In this document: in pieces, positions 38,201 through 53,200 of the stretch
Layout of the letters: every line of letters starts with the position of its first letter
How positions within the stretch are numbered: the first letter of the stretch is position 1
Assembly (NCBI RefSeq): GCF_000699445.3
Contig: NC_067196.1
Span: forward strand, 80,838,364 to 80,902,363
Source of the DNA: Schistosoma haematobium
Taxonomy: Eukaryota; Platyhelminthes; Trematoda; Strigeidida; Schistosomatidae
Direction of reading: 5' to 3'
DNA length: 64,000 nucleotides
Notes under the pieces: model-generated
Databases searched by the model: none
What the model saw: only the letters and a program-made list of their open reading frames with translations
What the model was told of the DNA's origin: nothing
Made by a program: the position numbers and the translations under genes

Positions 38201-41200
38201 TAATAATCATCTGCTCACTAGTGATTGACTTCAAGAGGCATTTCTTGGAGTTCTAGTGAGAATTTGTGACCAATGGAGTTCAACCAGGTCTGTTGTGAGA
38301 TATCAGCTCATTGCCTTTATCAATTACTCACAAGTAACCTTGAGTATGTTTTATGTGTTTACATGATAGTATGTATGTGTTTATTCACATTTTACATTTC
38401 CTACATGCCTTGTAAAAATTGAGTCATCTTATTACTGTTTCAGTAGCTGTATTACCAAACCCCAATGCTTTACTTATTCGTAGTATCTTTTATTACTTGT
38501 TTGCTTTCCAAAGTTAACATATCTGTGATATATGTATCCTTAAAACAATTCGTATTCAATTTTGATATGTTGTCTTAAGTTGACAAAAATTATACGAGGT
38601 TCAGTAGGGTATATATTTATTATTATCATTGTTGTCGATTATATTGGGCTTAGATAATTAATAATAAAATGACAAGCCTGATATGATTGCTGCAATCCAA
38701 ATTACAGCTGCTCCTGTGGAGAAAGCTATGTTGGGTGCACGACTAGACAACTGAGCCAAAGAGTTAGTGAACACCTCCCTTCGTGGTTAGGAAGAGGTAA
38801 CATCAAGACAAAACGCAGCTCGGTTCTATCACACCTGATAGATAGCGGTCATCTAGTGGACAGAAACAAGTCATTTAAAGTTATTTATCGTATTCCTAGT
38901 AGTTTTCCTTATGGTGTTCGATCTCGTCTCTTACACAAAGCAGAATCTATAGGAATTCGAGCCAACAACCCAAGTCTTTGTGTTCATAAGAAATTTGTAA
39001 CACCCTTATCTTTCCCTTGGCCTTAATAAATAATTTTATTTATTATTATTTTCCACACTCTTTCTTCGTCTATTTTTCTTCACACCCTCCCACCCTTTTC
39101 TTTTCTCAAATATACGCTTCACGGTCCAATTATCTGAACACCTCCTATTACGCAATCTTATAATCTTTCTATGAATGTTATTTCAGTGCTTATATTTTTC
39201 TATTCATTGACCTATTCCCGATTATGTAACACTGATTTAAGTCTTTGTTATTCTTATCACAACTAGTGCTCCTGTCATCACACTATCAATTTGCACTTTT
39301 CACTTATTTATGTCATCTATTCCTTTGTTACCACTGCCTCATAAACTACTTTGATTGGTTTAATAATTTCATATATGCATATAAATATTACTGAATATTA
39401 CAGTAAAGCCTGATAAGGATCTAATCGAAGACAATATTGTTCGGTCATATCTATGCTGTTCTAAATTACACCTAAATGAAGATGTCAAGTGTTGATTCAT
39501 TTTTTAATAATTTCTAAAAATTCACTAAAATGATTAATGTGAAACATTGTACTTGAAATAGTTAACATTTTCACATAGTCAAAAAGACTTTGTTTTTGAT
39601 TATCAAAATTGACACAAATCACTTATTCAATAGACTACATTGTCCGTTTGCTTCCTGTTTCTATCTCCTTATATTTAACTGCTTATTATTTTATAATCTT
39701 TGGGTATACATGTGTAAATCTGTAATTAGTTAGTTTTTTTTATTTCTTTTTACTTGATCGCATACTAATTACCCATTAGTTAATTCATCATATAATTCAG
39801 TCCTCACACATGAACTGATATGACATTTGAAACTTTCTTGTCTCTAATCAATATACACCCAATATGGTTTGTTTCCATATTCAAGAAATAAATAAAATGA
39901 TAAGTTAATTCTTCAAAATGAACTAAAATATCAAATACGGTAATTTTATATTATCAGAAGGGGTTTTGTGAAGTTTTTAGAAATTTCACTGGTTGAAATC
40001 ATGAGTCAATTGAAGTTAGACCACCGTTGGAAACCTGGAAGCACTGGACGGCCGTTTCGTCCTAGTATGGGACTCATCAGCAGTGCGCATCCACGATCCC
40101 GCACCCCGCGAGATTAATAAATATTTTCATTATGTTTAAACGATAATAGAATATTCTAGTCTTCTAATTGAAATATGAATAATCTCAATACTGAAAATAC
40201 TTCATATTTTATAAATTGAAATTATCCTTCCATTTACATTAACCGATCTTGTTGTTAAAGATAAATAATATTTCAAATAACTAGGCCTATAATATTACAA
40301 GTGATTGGATTATTTGTCTCATGTTTAAATCTTTGTACAAAGCTGTATTGCTTGTTCTTGTATTTAGAAAAGTATCACAGTTGGTATTGATCCACCAGTT
40401 ATACGACTGATTGATTAAATTTACTATGATGGATCTTTCAACAAAAACTCAATGTTTATTCTCTATTTTTTATTATTTGTAACTTTACATATGAAGTATA
40501 GTACTTTCTATTTACGATATCTCTACTATAAAAATCATTCAATTTATTAAAATGACAATTTGTACATATATTTATATTTAATACATAAACACTTGTACAA
40601 GTGGAAATAAAATATAAATGCACCACATAATAAAACTAAGGTTGTAAAGAGATAGAGAAAGGATAGTGAGTACAATTAAACGAACAGAAATGAATAGAAA
40701 TTAGTATCTATGCGTAAAATAATAATAACAGTGGAAGTATCAGTTCTATTAGGGAAAATGCAGCCAGAAAAGAACTTACTTCCATTTTTATGAAGAAAGA
40801 AACAGAAAGTTAAAGCGGGATCGCCACTGGTTTCTATTCTGAGCCATATCTGATAACTTCTCAAGCAACGGTGTTATACTATCAAGAGAACCCAAAAAAG
40901 AGTCGTAAAGGATAAACAGAATCCAGTCCTGTATAGTCTTTTTTCAAACCCCGACACCATCTCATACACTGACCATCTCTCCGTTTTCTCCAACCGGTCC
41001 TGGAGTTGGAAAATAATGCATGACGTGGTTATCGCCGGCACGACATTTGTAAGATATGTCTAATACACTGAAGTCTATGTTTCAAGACGGTGACATAATC
41101 TAAATTACCGTCACTGTATCCGAACACACGTTCTCGAACCTCTGTATTACTAACATAATGATGTCACTAAATGTTGATAATTATCCGGAGACAACGATGA

Positions 41201-44200
41201 TCAAACACAGAGTGTCATCTAGCATCTTCAACTTCGAGAGGCCGAGTTTCAAAAGGATAGAGCAAAACTGCTCTCACAGACAAGTTGTAGAACCAATCTT
41301 TTACAGCCAGACTAACATCACGTAGGCTCCGAAAATGTCATAAATTGGTATAACCAACTCTAACTTTCACTATACATGAATTTATCTCATACCTCACGCC
41401 ACCATCAGCACTTACTCAGCTACCGATATGCACGAACTTCTCGACTACTTCTATCTGTTCACTACCCAGAATTAGTAGGATCCTCCCAGTCTTGTAAGAT
41501 TACTTTATACTTAAGAGATGAAAAGTATATGTCATACTGACGGAAACTGGTTGCCAACTGAAAACGCGTGGATTGTATGGATTGGGCATCATCACAACAT
41601 AACAAAATATCATCAGCGTAATCAAGGTCGGAATGTCTTTCTCCAGACAACAGAGCCACAACGCCATTACTTACACCGATCAGAGTTGTTTCCAGGTGGT
41701 AATATTGAAGAGGAATAGTGAGATTGGAAAACCCTTCTTAATACTACTGTATGAATGAAGCAATGGAGAGAGGTCGTTGGATGCCATCACTCCGTCCGAG
41801 GTATTTGCATATAGAACTTTCAAGATGTTAGTAAACTTTTTAGGTAGACCCTTTCTCAATCGACAATCTCAGAAAACAGTTCTGTCCAACGAATCGAATG
41901 ATGCTCGGATGTCAAGAAGCACTACGCTTATTGGCCTGTGATAAGCATGACAGTGTTCTGACATTTGGTGGGGGATGAAGATATGATCAATAGATTCTCG
42001 ACCAGAACGAAAATCAGCCTGCTTCTCTGAAGCCAGTCTTTAAAGTGTTCTGGACAATCTGAGAAATATAACGTAGCCTAATAGTTTGGACGCAGTCGAG
42101 AGAAAATTAATCCTCTGATGGCTGTTGCATAGGTGACGTAAACCCTTTTAAAATATAGGGACGAATATAATTGCATTCCATGATGTTGATATACTCTATA
42201 GTTGCCAAACGTTTGCAAGCAACTCAGTCAGCTCCCTAAACAAATGGTTGCTTTTATCCTCTAAAAAGGCTAGAGGTAGTTTACATAGGCCTATTAAGTT
42301 ATGGAGCCCCAAAACTTGCTGTTCCTTGAGGATTTTCACTTCGTTGAGTGGATCAGTCCTCACCGTCCAAAAAGGATGGGACAGTTTGATCGATGACGAC
42401 TACTATGACATTTTCGACGATTCAAAAGTATCGTAGGTGTTAAATAGTAAAAAAATAGTTGCATTTACATACTTTATTACAGCTAAAGTAGAGAAACTAA
42501 TAATTTCGAAGCATGTCACAAATCCACAATCGGTTATTGAAATGTTTGTTTAGGGAATTTGAGCTAAAACATAGTTTATCTGTATGCTGAAAATCAATAA
42601 CCAAAAGAAACATTTCCTGGTGGATAAAATAGAATGAAGATGATGTTTAGCTTGGTAAATAATTCACTTGATCGTTTGAGTGTATCAGCGACAGGATGCT
42701 TTTTTACAGTACCAGTTATTAGAAGTCAGTGGTCTGCTTGAATATCCAGGCAAACTGTTCCTATCATCTCGATATCTCAACAAGCTATCTGTTTTCTTGT
42801 TTGTTTCAACACATCATTATGTCTATTGGGCGCACAACCTATTCAGGCACGCTTCTGAAAAATTTCGCAACATTTCACTGTACAGGTTACGAAAAGGTAC
42901 AATCAGCGACATCGTGGTTGCTGGCAATATGCATTGAAAAGGATGAACATTATTCAGATGTCGATTCTCGAACTGCTAGCATCTAACTGGCGATCAATCA
43001 ATATTTATCGTCAGGATCGATCAAGAAATAAGAAAAGGAAACATATCATAGATATTATTGATTTTTTGATTTTATCTTTTATTGATTTTTTTTCATGTAT
43101 ATTTCTTGGATAAGATTAAAGAATAATGGTGTTCATAATAATCACTATGCCTATATTGATCTTTATATTATTTTATCTTATTCTGAATAGAATTCTCTCA
43201 AGTTGATGTTTGCTTTTTTTTTGAAAAATTATACTTTGTTACCAGGTCGAATGAAATTTCATCATTATTTTAGTTTTAAACACCGTTTGATGTTATGATC
43301 TGATATTCTTAATAGAAAAAAACAAACCCGGTTCATTCTGATTTAAAATTCGATTAATCAATTATTTATTCTGAGATGGTGGGGAAGATTTGTAGCTCAG
43401 GTGGATGATTTTGATGGAGTCTTGTTCTCTGGGCTCCCAAATCCCCTGGTATGGCCAAGAGTGGGGTGGGCCCGCCCTCCCTCTCGAAATACTCTCACAC
43501 GGCCACGCGTATATAGCCTCTGCCAAGGAAGTCCTACCCACTGTCTTCTCGTGGCGTGGGTGTTGTTTACGAAATCGAGAGTATGAAAAGCGAATGTCTG
43601 GCGCTTTAACCGGATTCCAAACCAGTGGTGCACATGGGATCCAGTATCCTGTAGGAAAAAATGGCGTATGAACCTATTTTCGGTCACCGGCTACCATGGG
43701 ATGCTCCACTGCCTTGTGGATCAGACCTTTAGGCCAAAGGTACTGGGTGTGGGCCCCTAAGAAAACCACCTGCTTCGGTCTGGGCACCCGGGCAGTATCA
43801 CAGCCCTCACACAAATCGAATGATTCATGTGGCGCATATCTATTCGGTGCCTCCTTGTACCAATGTTTATGTGTTAAAAAAATCTCTGAGCTCTGAACTT
43901 CTGAGTGGTCCTATACTAGAACGAAATGGCCATCCAATGCTTCCCGGTTTTCCATGGTGTTCAAGCTTCAATTGACTCATAAATTCAACTATAATATTAC
44001 TAAAATTTCTACAAAACCTCTTCTAACATTAATATTAGTTTAAATCCTTTTAACTATTTATTAACTTCTAACCAACATATAATTTGTTTTGTCATTTTCT
44101 TGATACACTTATAATTCTATAATATAAATCTTATTTTTAGTTGTTTACTTATCTTAGGGAAAATTTAAATGTCAACTAAACTTGTAGTTTATGCTTTAAA

Positions 44201-47200
44201 AAATAACAAACAAAAAAAACCCATTTTAAAGTGATTTGGGTAGTTTGCAATTAGTATTTAACATTCATTATTAAGTTGTAAATATAAACACTTTATAGAA
44301 CTAAACGATTATCTAAAGTAATTAACTTACGGGTTGATTAGTTAGATTAACAAAGTAATTTGATAAACTTCTACTTGAAGTTTATACTGATGACAGAGGT
44401 TTTGTCGTTCAGAAGAGCGATGAAAGCTCCACCACAAAACTATTCAGCTCAGAAAACAAAACTTTATCACAAAAGAATGCCCAATAATTGCCTCACAGAT
44501 ACTGAAATAAATTAAATAATTTTTGTAACAGTTGAATTCATGAGTTGATGTAAGCTAGATCACCATTGAAAACATGAAACACTGGACGGCTTTTTTGTCC
44601 TAGTATGATACTCCTCAGCAGTGCACACCTACAATTATATGAGTCATATACTAAGATGAAACGGTCGTCTAGTAATTCCAGGTTTTTAATAGTGGTCTAA
44701 TCTAGATAGATTCATGAATTCAATTATTAGAACAACTACAATCTCGACAAATCGTCATTCTGAAAAGAAGGATTTATCAACAATTTAATTTTAATAGATT
44801 GAGATCATAAACCGATTGATGTTAGACCACCGTTGGAAAACTGGAAACATCGGTTCATGATCTCAATCAAAAACTTAATAATCTCCACAATCCCTATGCT
44901 GATAATTAACATGTGCTCACTAATGACCAGCTTCGTGAGGGAATTCTCGGAGTCTTAGTGAGAAGCCGTGACCTGTGGAGCCGATTCGTGTCGAGTAAAG
45001 GCAGGTATATACCTCAGTACAATGGAAGATGGTCGAGCAATTTCGTGGATTGGTTGATGCTAGACACTAACATCATTGGATGCCGGCTTAGTGTTCCAGT
45101 AGGTTAAGCGTTCGCGAGCGAGACTGAAGTCCTTGGGTTCGAATCCTGCGAGTGGGATCGTGGATGAGCACTGCCGAGGAGTCCCACAACAAAACGAAAC
45201 AGCTGTCCAGTGCTCCCAGGTTTCCGACGGTGGTCTAACATCAATCAGTCCATAATTTCAATCAAAACTTAACAATCTCCACAACTTCTATACTGTTAAT
45301 TTTAATAGTTTTTTTCCTTCTAAAACTTCTTAATAATATCCAACTTGAATAGTGAATAAATTCTATACTGAGTCTAAACTATACTGCCATCTTCTTAAGA
45401 AACGTTTTGAAAGATTCAACTGTTTATTCAATTCTTCATTCATTTTTTTTGTCTTAATTCTTTCTTTCAATTTACTCATCAGATTACTCTTTGTACAGTC
45501 GGTTATGGAGATACAGTGCCTAAAACATGGATGGGGAAAATTATTGCAGCATTTTGTGCATTGGCTGGTATCTCATTTTTCGCTCTACCTGCTGTGAGTT
45601 TTTATTCATTAAAAAAATTAATCATTTAGTGATTCACACATACAAATTCTCAACTATTTCTATTGTGTAAATTCAAATGAAACTAAAATAATAAACACTT
45701 TTAATTATTAATGCTTCATTTTAAGATAATTAGATATGTAGTTTAAGCAGAATGGGTTTAACATTACAAATAAATAACAAATAATAGTTGATAATATAGT
45801 GAAAGATTTACTAATAATGACAAGCAGAGTACAGTTAGTTTTTTTTAAATAAACAAATAAACCAAAAATCCAGTGACCTTCACAACTTGAAATCAAGATT
45901 AATACAAATGATAAATATTTCAGTAAAGGGGTGTGGAGATCATGAACCGATTGATGTTAGACCACAATTCAAAACCTGGAAGCACGGGACGGCCTTTTCC
46001 TCCTATTGTGGGACTCCTCAGCAGTGCGCATCCACGATCCCACCCGCGGGATTTGAACCCAAGGCCTTCATTCTCGCGCGTGAACGCCTAACCTACTGGA
46101 ACACTGAGCCGGCATCAAATGGTGTTAATGTCTAACCTCAACAAATCCACGAAATTGCTCGACCATCTTCCATTGTACTGAGGTAAATACCTGCCTCTAC
46201 CCGACACGAATTAGCTCCACTGGCCACGGCTCTCACTAGAACTCCGAGAATTCCCTCACGAATCTGGGTTCGGATCGCGCGAGCGGGATCGTGGATGCGC
46301 ACTGCTGAGGATTCCCACAATAGGACGAAACGGCCGTCCAGTGCTTCCAAGTTTTCAATGGTGGTCTAACATCAATCGGTTCATGATCTCAATGATAAAT
46401 ATTTATTTAATACTGAAGGATGAAATGGATAGTAAATTAACAGGATATCTTAAAATGTCCAGTTAGTATAGTTAGAGAGAACTTCAATGAATTTAAAGAG
46501 GAAAGGTTTATGTACATTCTACACGGTAAACAAACCATAGTTATAGTCAAGTTTTGTTCACCCCTATTTATCGAATACTCAGAGATGACATTCTGATTGT
46601 TTATCTCATTTCATATACAATTGCATTATGTCATACTTGATCAACAATAACTATTCATTACTTGTTGAGACGAAATTAGAATTTATCTCTTACAAACCGT
46701 AAAAGTTATACTAGTTCCAGCCAATAACCATTGTTTTCGTATTGGAAAGAAGTTTTTAATATATCTTAATAACATTTTCCCTTTCATTTGATGACTGTTG
46801 TTTCACATGCCTTCTAAACTTCTTTTATTGCACTATATTTTTGTGTCATCTGACTTTAATGACTAGAATTTTTGACCTATTATAAACTTTCATGCAATTA
46901 TTCCCTAATTGATATTAACTTCAATATGTTTATCATTAAAATAACCACTGTTACATCTATCATCAGGCCACACTTATTTCTTATCCTAAGTTTACTATGT
47001 TACCCTACATATATTTGGTTTAAAACTTTACATAGATAATTAAGAAATATCTTAGGTTTATATAATTGAAGACATTGTTATTCGGTTACATAAGCCATCA
47101 TTACTGTATATGTTTTGTTTTACTGTTCCGAACATTTATTCAGATGGTTCATTAATAACAATCACCTTTAACTTAAATTATAACACTTCCCAATCTAATA

Positions 47201-50200
47201 GTCAAGAATGTATAGTGTTACTTCACTTTCAGCTACAAATTAAGATAATAGATGAATCAACATTTTGCACATGTTAAATATAGTTCTGTTAGAGTTCATA
47301 ATTTCTCGAATGTTTACTTAAACGTTTGTTATTATGATACCTTTAAAAGATTTAATTATTTAATATTAAAGATCATGAGTCAATTAAAGCTAAACCACCA
47401 TGAGAAATCTAGAAGCATTGGACGGCTGTTTCGTCCTAGTATGGGACTCCTCAGCAGTGCACATCCACGGTTCCGCCTCTCGGGGTTCGAGCTCAGGACA
47501 TAACGGTCTCGCGCGCGAACACTTAACCTCTATATCATTGAGCTGTCTAGCATCCAATGGTGTTAATGTCTAACTTCAACTAATCCACGAAGTTAAGCCA
47601 CACGTCCACCATTGTCTTCAATGAGTTACTATCTCACAACAAGCCTATTTGAACTCCTCTGGTCACTGCTTTTTTTCAGTAAACAAAGTGAATTGTCATT
47701 TTGATAATCTTTTAATTTACAACTATAAAACTTTAATATTCAATATCTCATTACTTTTGTTCATCATTGTACATTTAATTTACTATCATATCTTCCAATC
47801 AAATCATTTCTTTGTAAGTCCGTCTTGATTTGACTAAGTAGCATAAAATGAATGGTAAACGAAATATTGTATAAAAATATACCAAATATACTATACATAA
47901 GATAATGATAAAAATAATGACAATGAACAGAGAAAATTTTTTATTTAATTGAGATCATGAATCGATAAGTGTTAGACCACCATTGCAAGCCTGCAAGTAC
48001 TGGATGGCTGTTTTGTCCTAGTGTGGGGCTTCTCAGAGGTGCGTATCCACTATCCTGCATGCGAGATTTTCAATGGTGGTTTAACATTCATCGATTCATA
48101 ATCTCAATCAAAAACCCAAAAACATTAGCAAGTCAAGTCGATAAAATGGATGAATTGTGATTAACAAAGCAATTCACGTTTTTTCTTATTTGAGGCTTAA
48201 AGGCTGAGTATATATGAATCCCTGTGTTAATGTCTATAATGAGACTCGAATCCAGAACCTTTCGCTTTAGGCATCAATACACACTCAGTTAATGATGATT
48301 ATATAAGCAGACAAAAGTCAATACATATTATATTACATCATAAGGTCACTGAATGAAACGAAGGAAAAATGATATAGGACAAAAATATAAATATATTACA
48401 ATACTGATTTATCGTTGGACAACTGTTGTGAATAAAACTCCAAAACTTCTACGGATATTCTCATAGGAATCAAATTTATGATTGTATTTATTATTTATAT
48501 ATATATGCCAAATTCGAATTTTTTTTTGTTTTTACTAATAATGGGCAAGTTAATGATGTAACTTCTATATTAAACGTGTCAATAATATATTGTTATCTAC
48601 TTAAACAGATTGACATATTTATTATTCCCAAAATTTGAAATTTTTCAGGAATTTTACATCCGTAATTCAGAGATTTACTTGTAGTGGCTTAGCTTCCATA
48701 ATCAATTACTTTGATAATCGTTATTATATAAATCCTAGCGGTGTTTGAATTCAGAAGTCAATAAGAAGCGGAAACTGCAGTTTATTAGCGAATAACACTG
48801 ATAACAAATTTACAAGCATATCGAGCGAATTGAAGCAGAGAAGCTAATGTGTGAGCGAGCAAATACAGAGGTAAATTGATAGTCAAATCGAATCAAGGCA
48901 GAGATAGATACGACAAAGCAAAAGCTATTAATAGGATTCGAGCACATATATACATGGTAAAGAGAGTGACCGATTGAGCAATATTTAAGCTATCAACATT
49001 TAACATAGAGAGATATGTGCAGAAGCTGTCACATGTGATCAAGTATACGCAATCATACAGACATGATAGTGATCATAATAGAACAAAATAATAGACGAAT
49101 TGTTACGGTCCGAATAACAATATCTGTTAAATAAGTTAATAAAAGTGCATGAAAGAAACCGAACTTAATCGCAATAAATCATAGGAGTGTTGCTTCATTC
49201 TGAATAGATTTCAATAATGAACAAATGTGTAAATATATTTGTTCAAGTCATGCATTTAAATGATTGAAAACTTAAGTAAGATGTGATGATCTATTGGGAG
49301 AGACTATAATTTATAGACGAACCAATCAGGTATAAGATAACAGGTCTCGGATTTCAGTGCGAAATTCACTAATCCAGTTGGTTAAATCGAGTTTTCACAT
49401 TATAACTGATGTCAGTTCGTGATCAAAACCATAAAATCTAGTTTTTAACCCTAACCATCAATTGTAAATCATAATTGTAATTCCTCACACTGGTTTATAA
49501 CCTTCATTTGATTCTGGTTATTAAGTGAACACTCTCAAGTCCACTTTAGAATCACTCAAAGGTTGTCCATAAATTATAGTCTCACCATCTAATGAACTTT
49601 AGAATGAAGATCAATAAATTGTGTTTAGTTCCAAGTCATTTGAACTTACAAAATCTTTACCGGAAAGTTAATGAAGCAAGTGAACTAAATGATCACTCAA
49701 TAAAAACAAAACAGATTCATTAAAAATTCACGGTAGACAATTGTTAGTTCATTTTAATTTATACCAAATTAATATTAAATTTTTGTTCAAGATTTAATAA
49801 ATCCACAAATTCTGATTTTGAAAATATCTCCTATATGAATAATCAATAACTGATAGTGTCTCCAGAGTATTACTTGTCATTGAACCGTTGTATTATAATC
49901 AAGTTTTTACATTTGCATTACATTAATTATATTGAATTTATTTCAAAGTTGAATAACCGATTTTGAAATACTTCCAACTGAAATTGATTTACAGTAGTTT
50001 ATCGCAGTTACTACAGTTATCAGGACCAGTGATTTGTAAGTGTAACGAGCTCATTTTTTATGTATGAATACAACATGAAAATACTTGAATGAGATATTAT
50101 TACCGATTAGCAGAAAAACAGTCTCTTAGACAATACATAGTATAGTAAGAAACAGCAATTACAACACATCTTGTAAGAAAAATAGATATGGGTAGAAAAC

Positions 50201-53200
50201 AACTAATATAAAACGGAATCTGATATAGTATTTCCAATATCAAAACATATAAAGAACAGATTACTTACAATCAGAAACATAAGGAATAATCATAAATATA
50301 GCAGATACATCTAGCTGACGAGTCCAAAATAGGACGAAACGTGCGTCCTGGATTCCACTGCTAGCTACTATCCATTTTTGCTTATAAAGCTTGCGACTTC
50401 AGGTAATATTGAGGCAGTCCACACAGGATGCACATATGCCAACAAGAGACTAATCGATTGCAGTCCTAAATAACAATGGGAAGATACAAGTGAAACAACA
50501 AATGAATATAGAAATAGATAGTTTAAAGCGATATTGGTATTTTAGTCATAAAGAGATGAAACCAACCCACTGTTAATTCAACCAGATGGGATTAGCTCAA
50601 AATATAAAACAACAACTAATTAATGGACTTTACAAAATATTAAACTTCGAACATTAAACGGAATAATCTATTAATTTAATTTCTGTAATTAGATTGTTCA
50701 AACTCAGTAATTGGTTAATATTAGGTCAACTGCAAGACCTGTAGGTTTGTGTTGAATTGTTTAGTGGTTACTTCCACTGACTAACAGTCGAAAATAGGAA
50801 TCCTTTGTAGTGTTCATTGGTTTCAAATAATACTCTAGATAATGTCATTTAAATGTAAAAATATCTTGTTAATCGATCAATCCAGTGAAAATTTGAGTTT
50901 TCTAACAAATGTCTATGAAAAATCTCAAATCCACATAGTCTTTTAGCAACTATGATATCATCCATATTGAATTCAATAAGATACACAAAAATTACTGATC
51001 AAAATACCTCCATTTTCTCTTAAGTATTAGCTAAATATTTTGGGATTTTAATATTTTGTTTAAAACACATTGATAGTTTTATGGTATAGTATTGAGTAAT
51101 GAACGGAGAAAAATACCCTACATATATGTAATTCATTAATTCAATTTCAATTTCAGGGTATATTAGGTAGCGGTTTCGCTCTCAAAGTTCAACAACATCA
51201 AAGACAAAAACATCTAATTCGAAGACGAGTTCCAGCTGCTACATTAATTCAATGTTTATGGAGATGTTATGCTGCAGATCCTCATTCATCATCCGTTGCA
51301 ACATGGAAAATTCATATGAGACCTATTAGGAAACCTGTTGGGTTTGTGGAAATAATTTTGTTTATAATAATGTTTTTTTATTTAAAAAAATAATTGTGAT
51401 TAATACATACCTTGTTCAATTTGACTTCTTAGATCATCAATCTCATTTTACATCTAGAAACCAATAATAGTTGTACACTAATGTTGTGTAACTTTCTACA
51501 ACTGACTGGTTAGTAAATATGAGTCAATAAAAGTGTTCATTTACTGAAAAAAACTCGAATAAACATCATTCATAGAGACTAATTCATTTAGATGAATTAA
51601 TCTTCCACAGAAACTGAACTTACTTTAACCTTCATTGTAACTAAGTGAATAAAATTTTTTTCCCTTCCATCTTATTATTTATTGAATATTTTATAATTTA
51701 TCCTATTTTATATGTAGTTAAATGTATATTTGTTGTTTTCATTTCAAAAATATCGAATCAACTGAATATATTTCTTAGAAATAGAGAACATATGGAAAAC
51801 GTAAAGACTAAAAAAACCCTAAGAAGCTACAACAAATAAAAAAACCTATTTTGTATTCAACTCAAATTTAAAGGTGACTAAAAACTGCATTGACACGAAC
51901 TTATCCTACAGCTAAATTGATTGTCCTGTTCAAAACAATATGTTATTTGACACAATCAAAGGTTGACAGGTATCCCTTTCATGTTACCATCAACTGTGTA
52001 TACAAATTTACATGTATCTGCCAAAGCAGCTACATTGGTAGACCAGAAAGGAAAGCCTAATTCCGATTCAAAGAACATATTCCGAAGAGTTTAAGATCAA
52101 ACGGGTTAAAAGCATTCTACAGTGTCATCGCAAGACATCTCCTTGACACAGGACATGAAGTCGATACACTGAAGTCCTTCAAGATGAATGACAAGCAATC
52201 AAACGTCTAAAACCCGATCTATTTATACAAAAAGAGACAGTAATAAATCTTTCTTTGCCCTGGTAACATTAAACCCCTTCTTTTTATTGATTATTTATTA
52301 CGTCATTCATTATTCCAACTCTTTCGGAAGTTTAAAATTACATCATTCATAACTGACTGATTCCAATTCATATCTTTCTTTATTACCATTAATCTATTTT
52401 CAGTTACTTGATTACATAATCATCTAATGTTTGTTAATTTAATCAATTATTATCACTCTTTCAATGTTCTAGAACTTTCCCTCCCAAACTATATTCGAAA
52501 CAAATTTTGTGTGACTTAATTAACTCTATTGAAATCTTCGCTACATCATGATACACATATATTCATCTTTAATTACTCTTGTATGTATAAGTATGTCAAT
52601 ATCTGCGATAACGTTAATTTCAAAATATTTTAGGTTGTAAGCAACTGATGAGAACTTAAAGAAATAAAATGAATTCATATTATTCTGCACCAATCTTTGT
52701 TCTTGTTCTATTTAGGATAATAAAGGGAATTATATGTATGAAATATATTTTTATTAAATAACAATATATACTACTTATTATTTATTTATTCTACATCTAT
52801 AATCATTTATCATGATTCTAATTAGATATTCTCGTTTTATATATTAAATTTACTTAATTCAACTACTTTAATATTATTTCAACCCTTGACATAGTTTGCA
52901 TAAATAATCCATAATTTCCAATATTTTCCTGTAAAACTCATAAATCTACTAGTGGTTTGATTGTTTATTTAATGTTTCTTTTTTAGGTTAAACTGTAAGT
53001 GAATTATTTAACGACTTGACTTAATAATTATTGAAATCTTCCTTTAATAATTCCATACTAATAGTATATAGTGTAATACAAATGTATTTCGTCTGGAACA
53101 AAACCTTTCAAGCTTATGACTTGATTCAGTAGAATAGTTAATAAACTTTCCATGAAAAACATGATCTGCATAGTACACTTAATTTGAATTATTTACTTAC

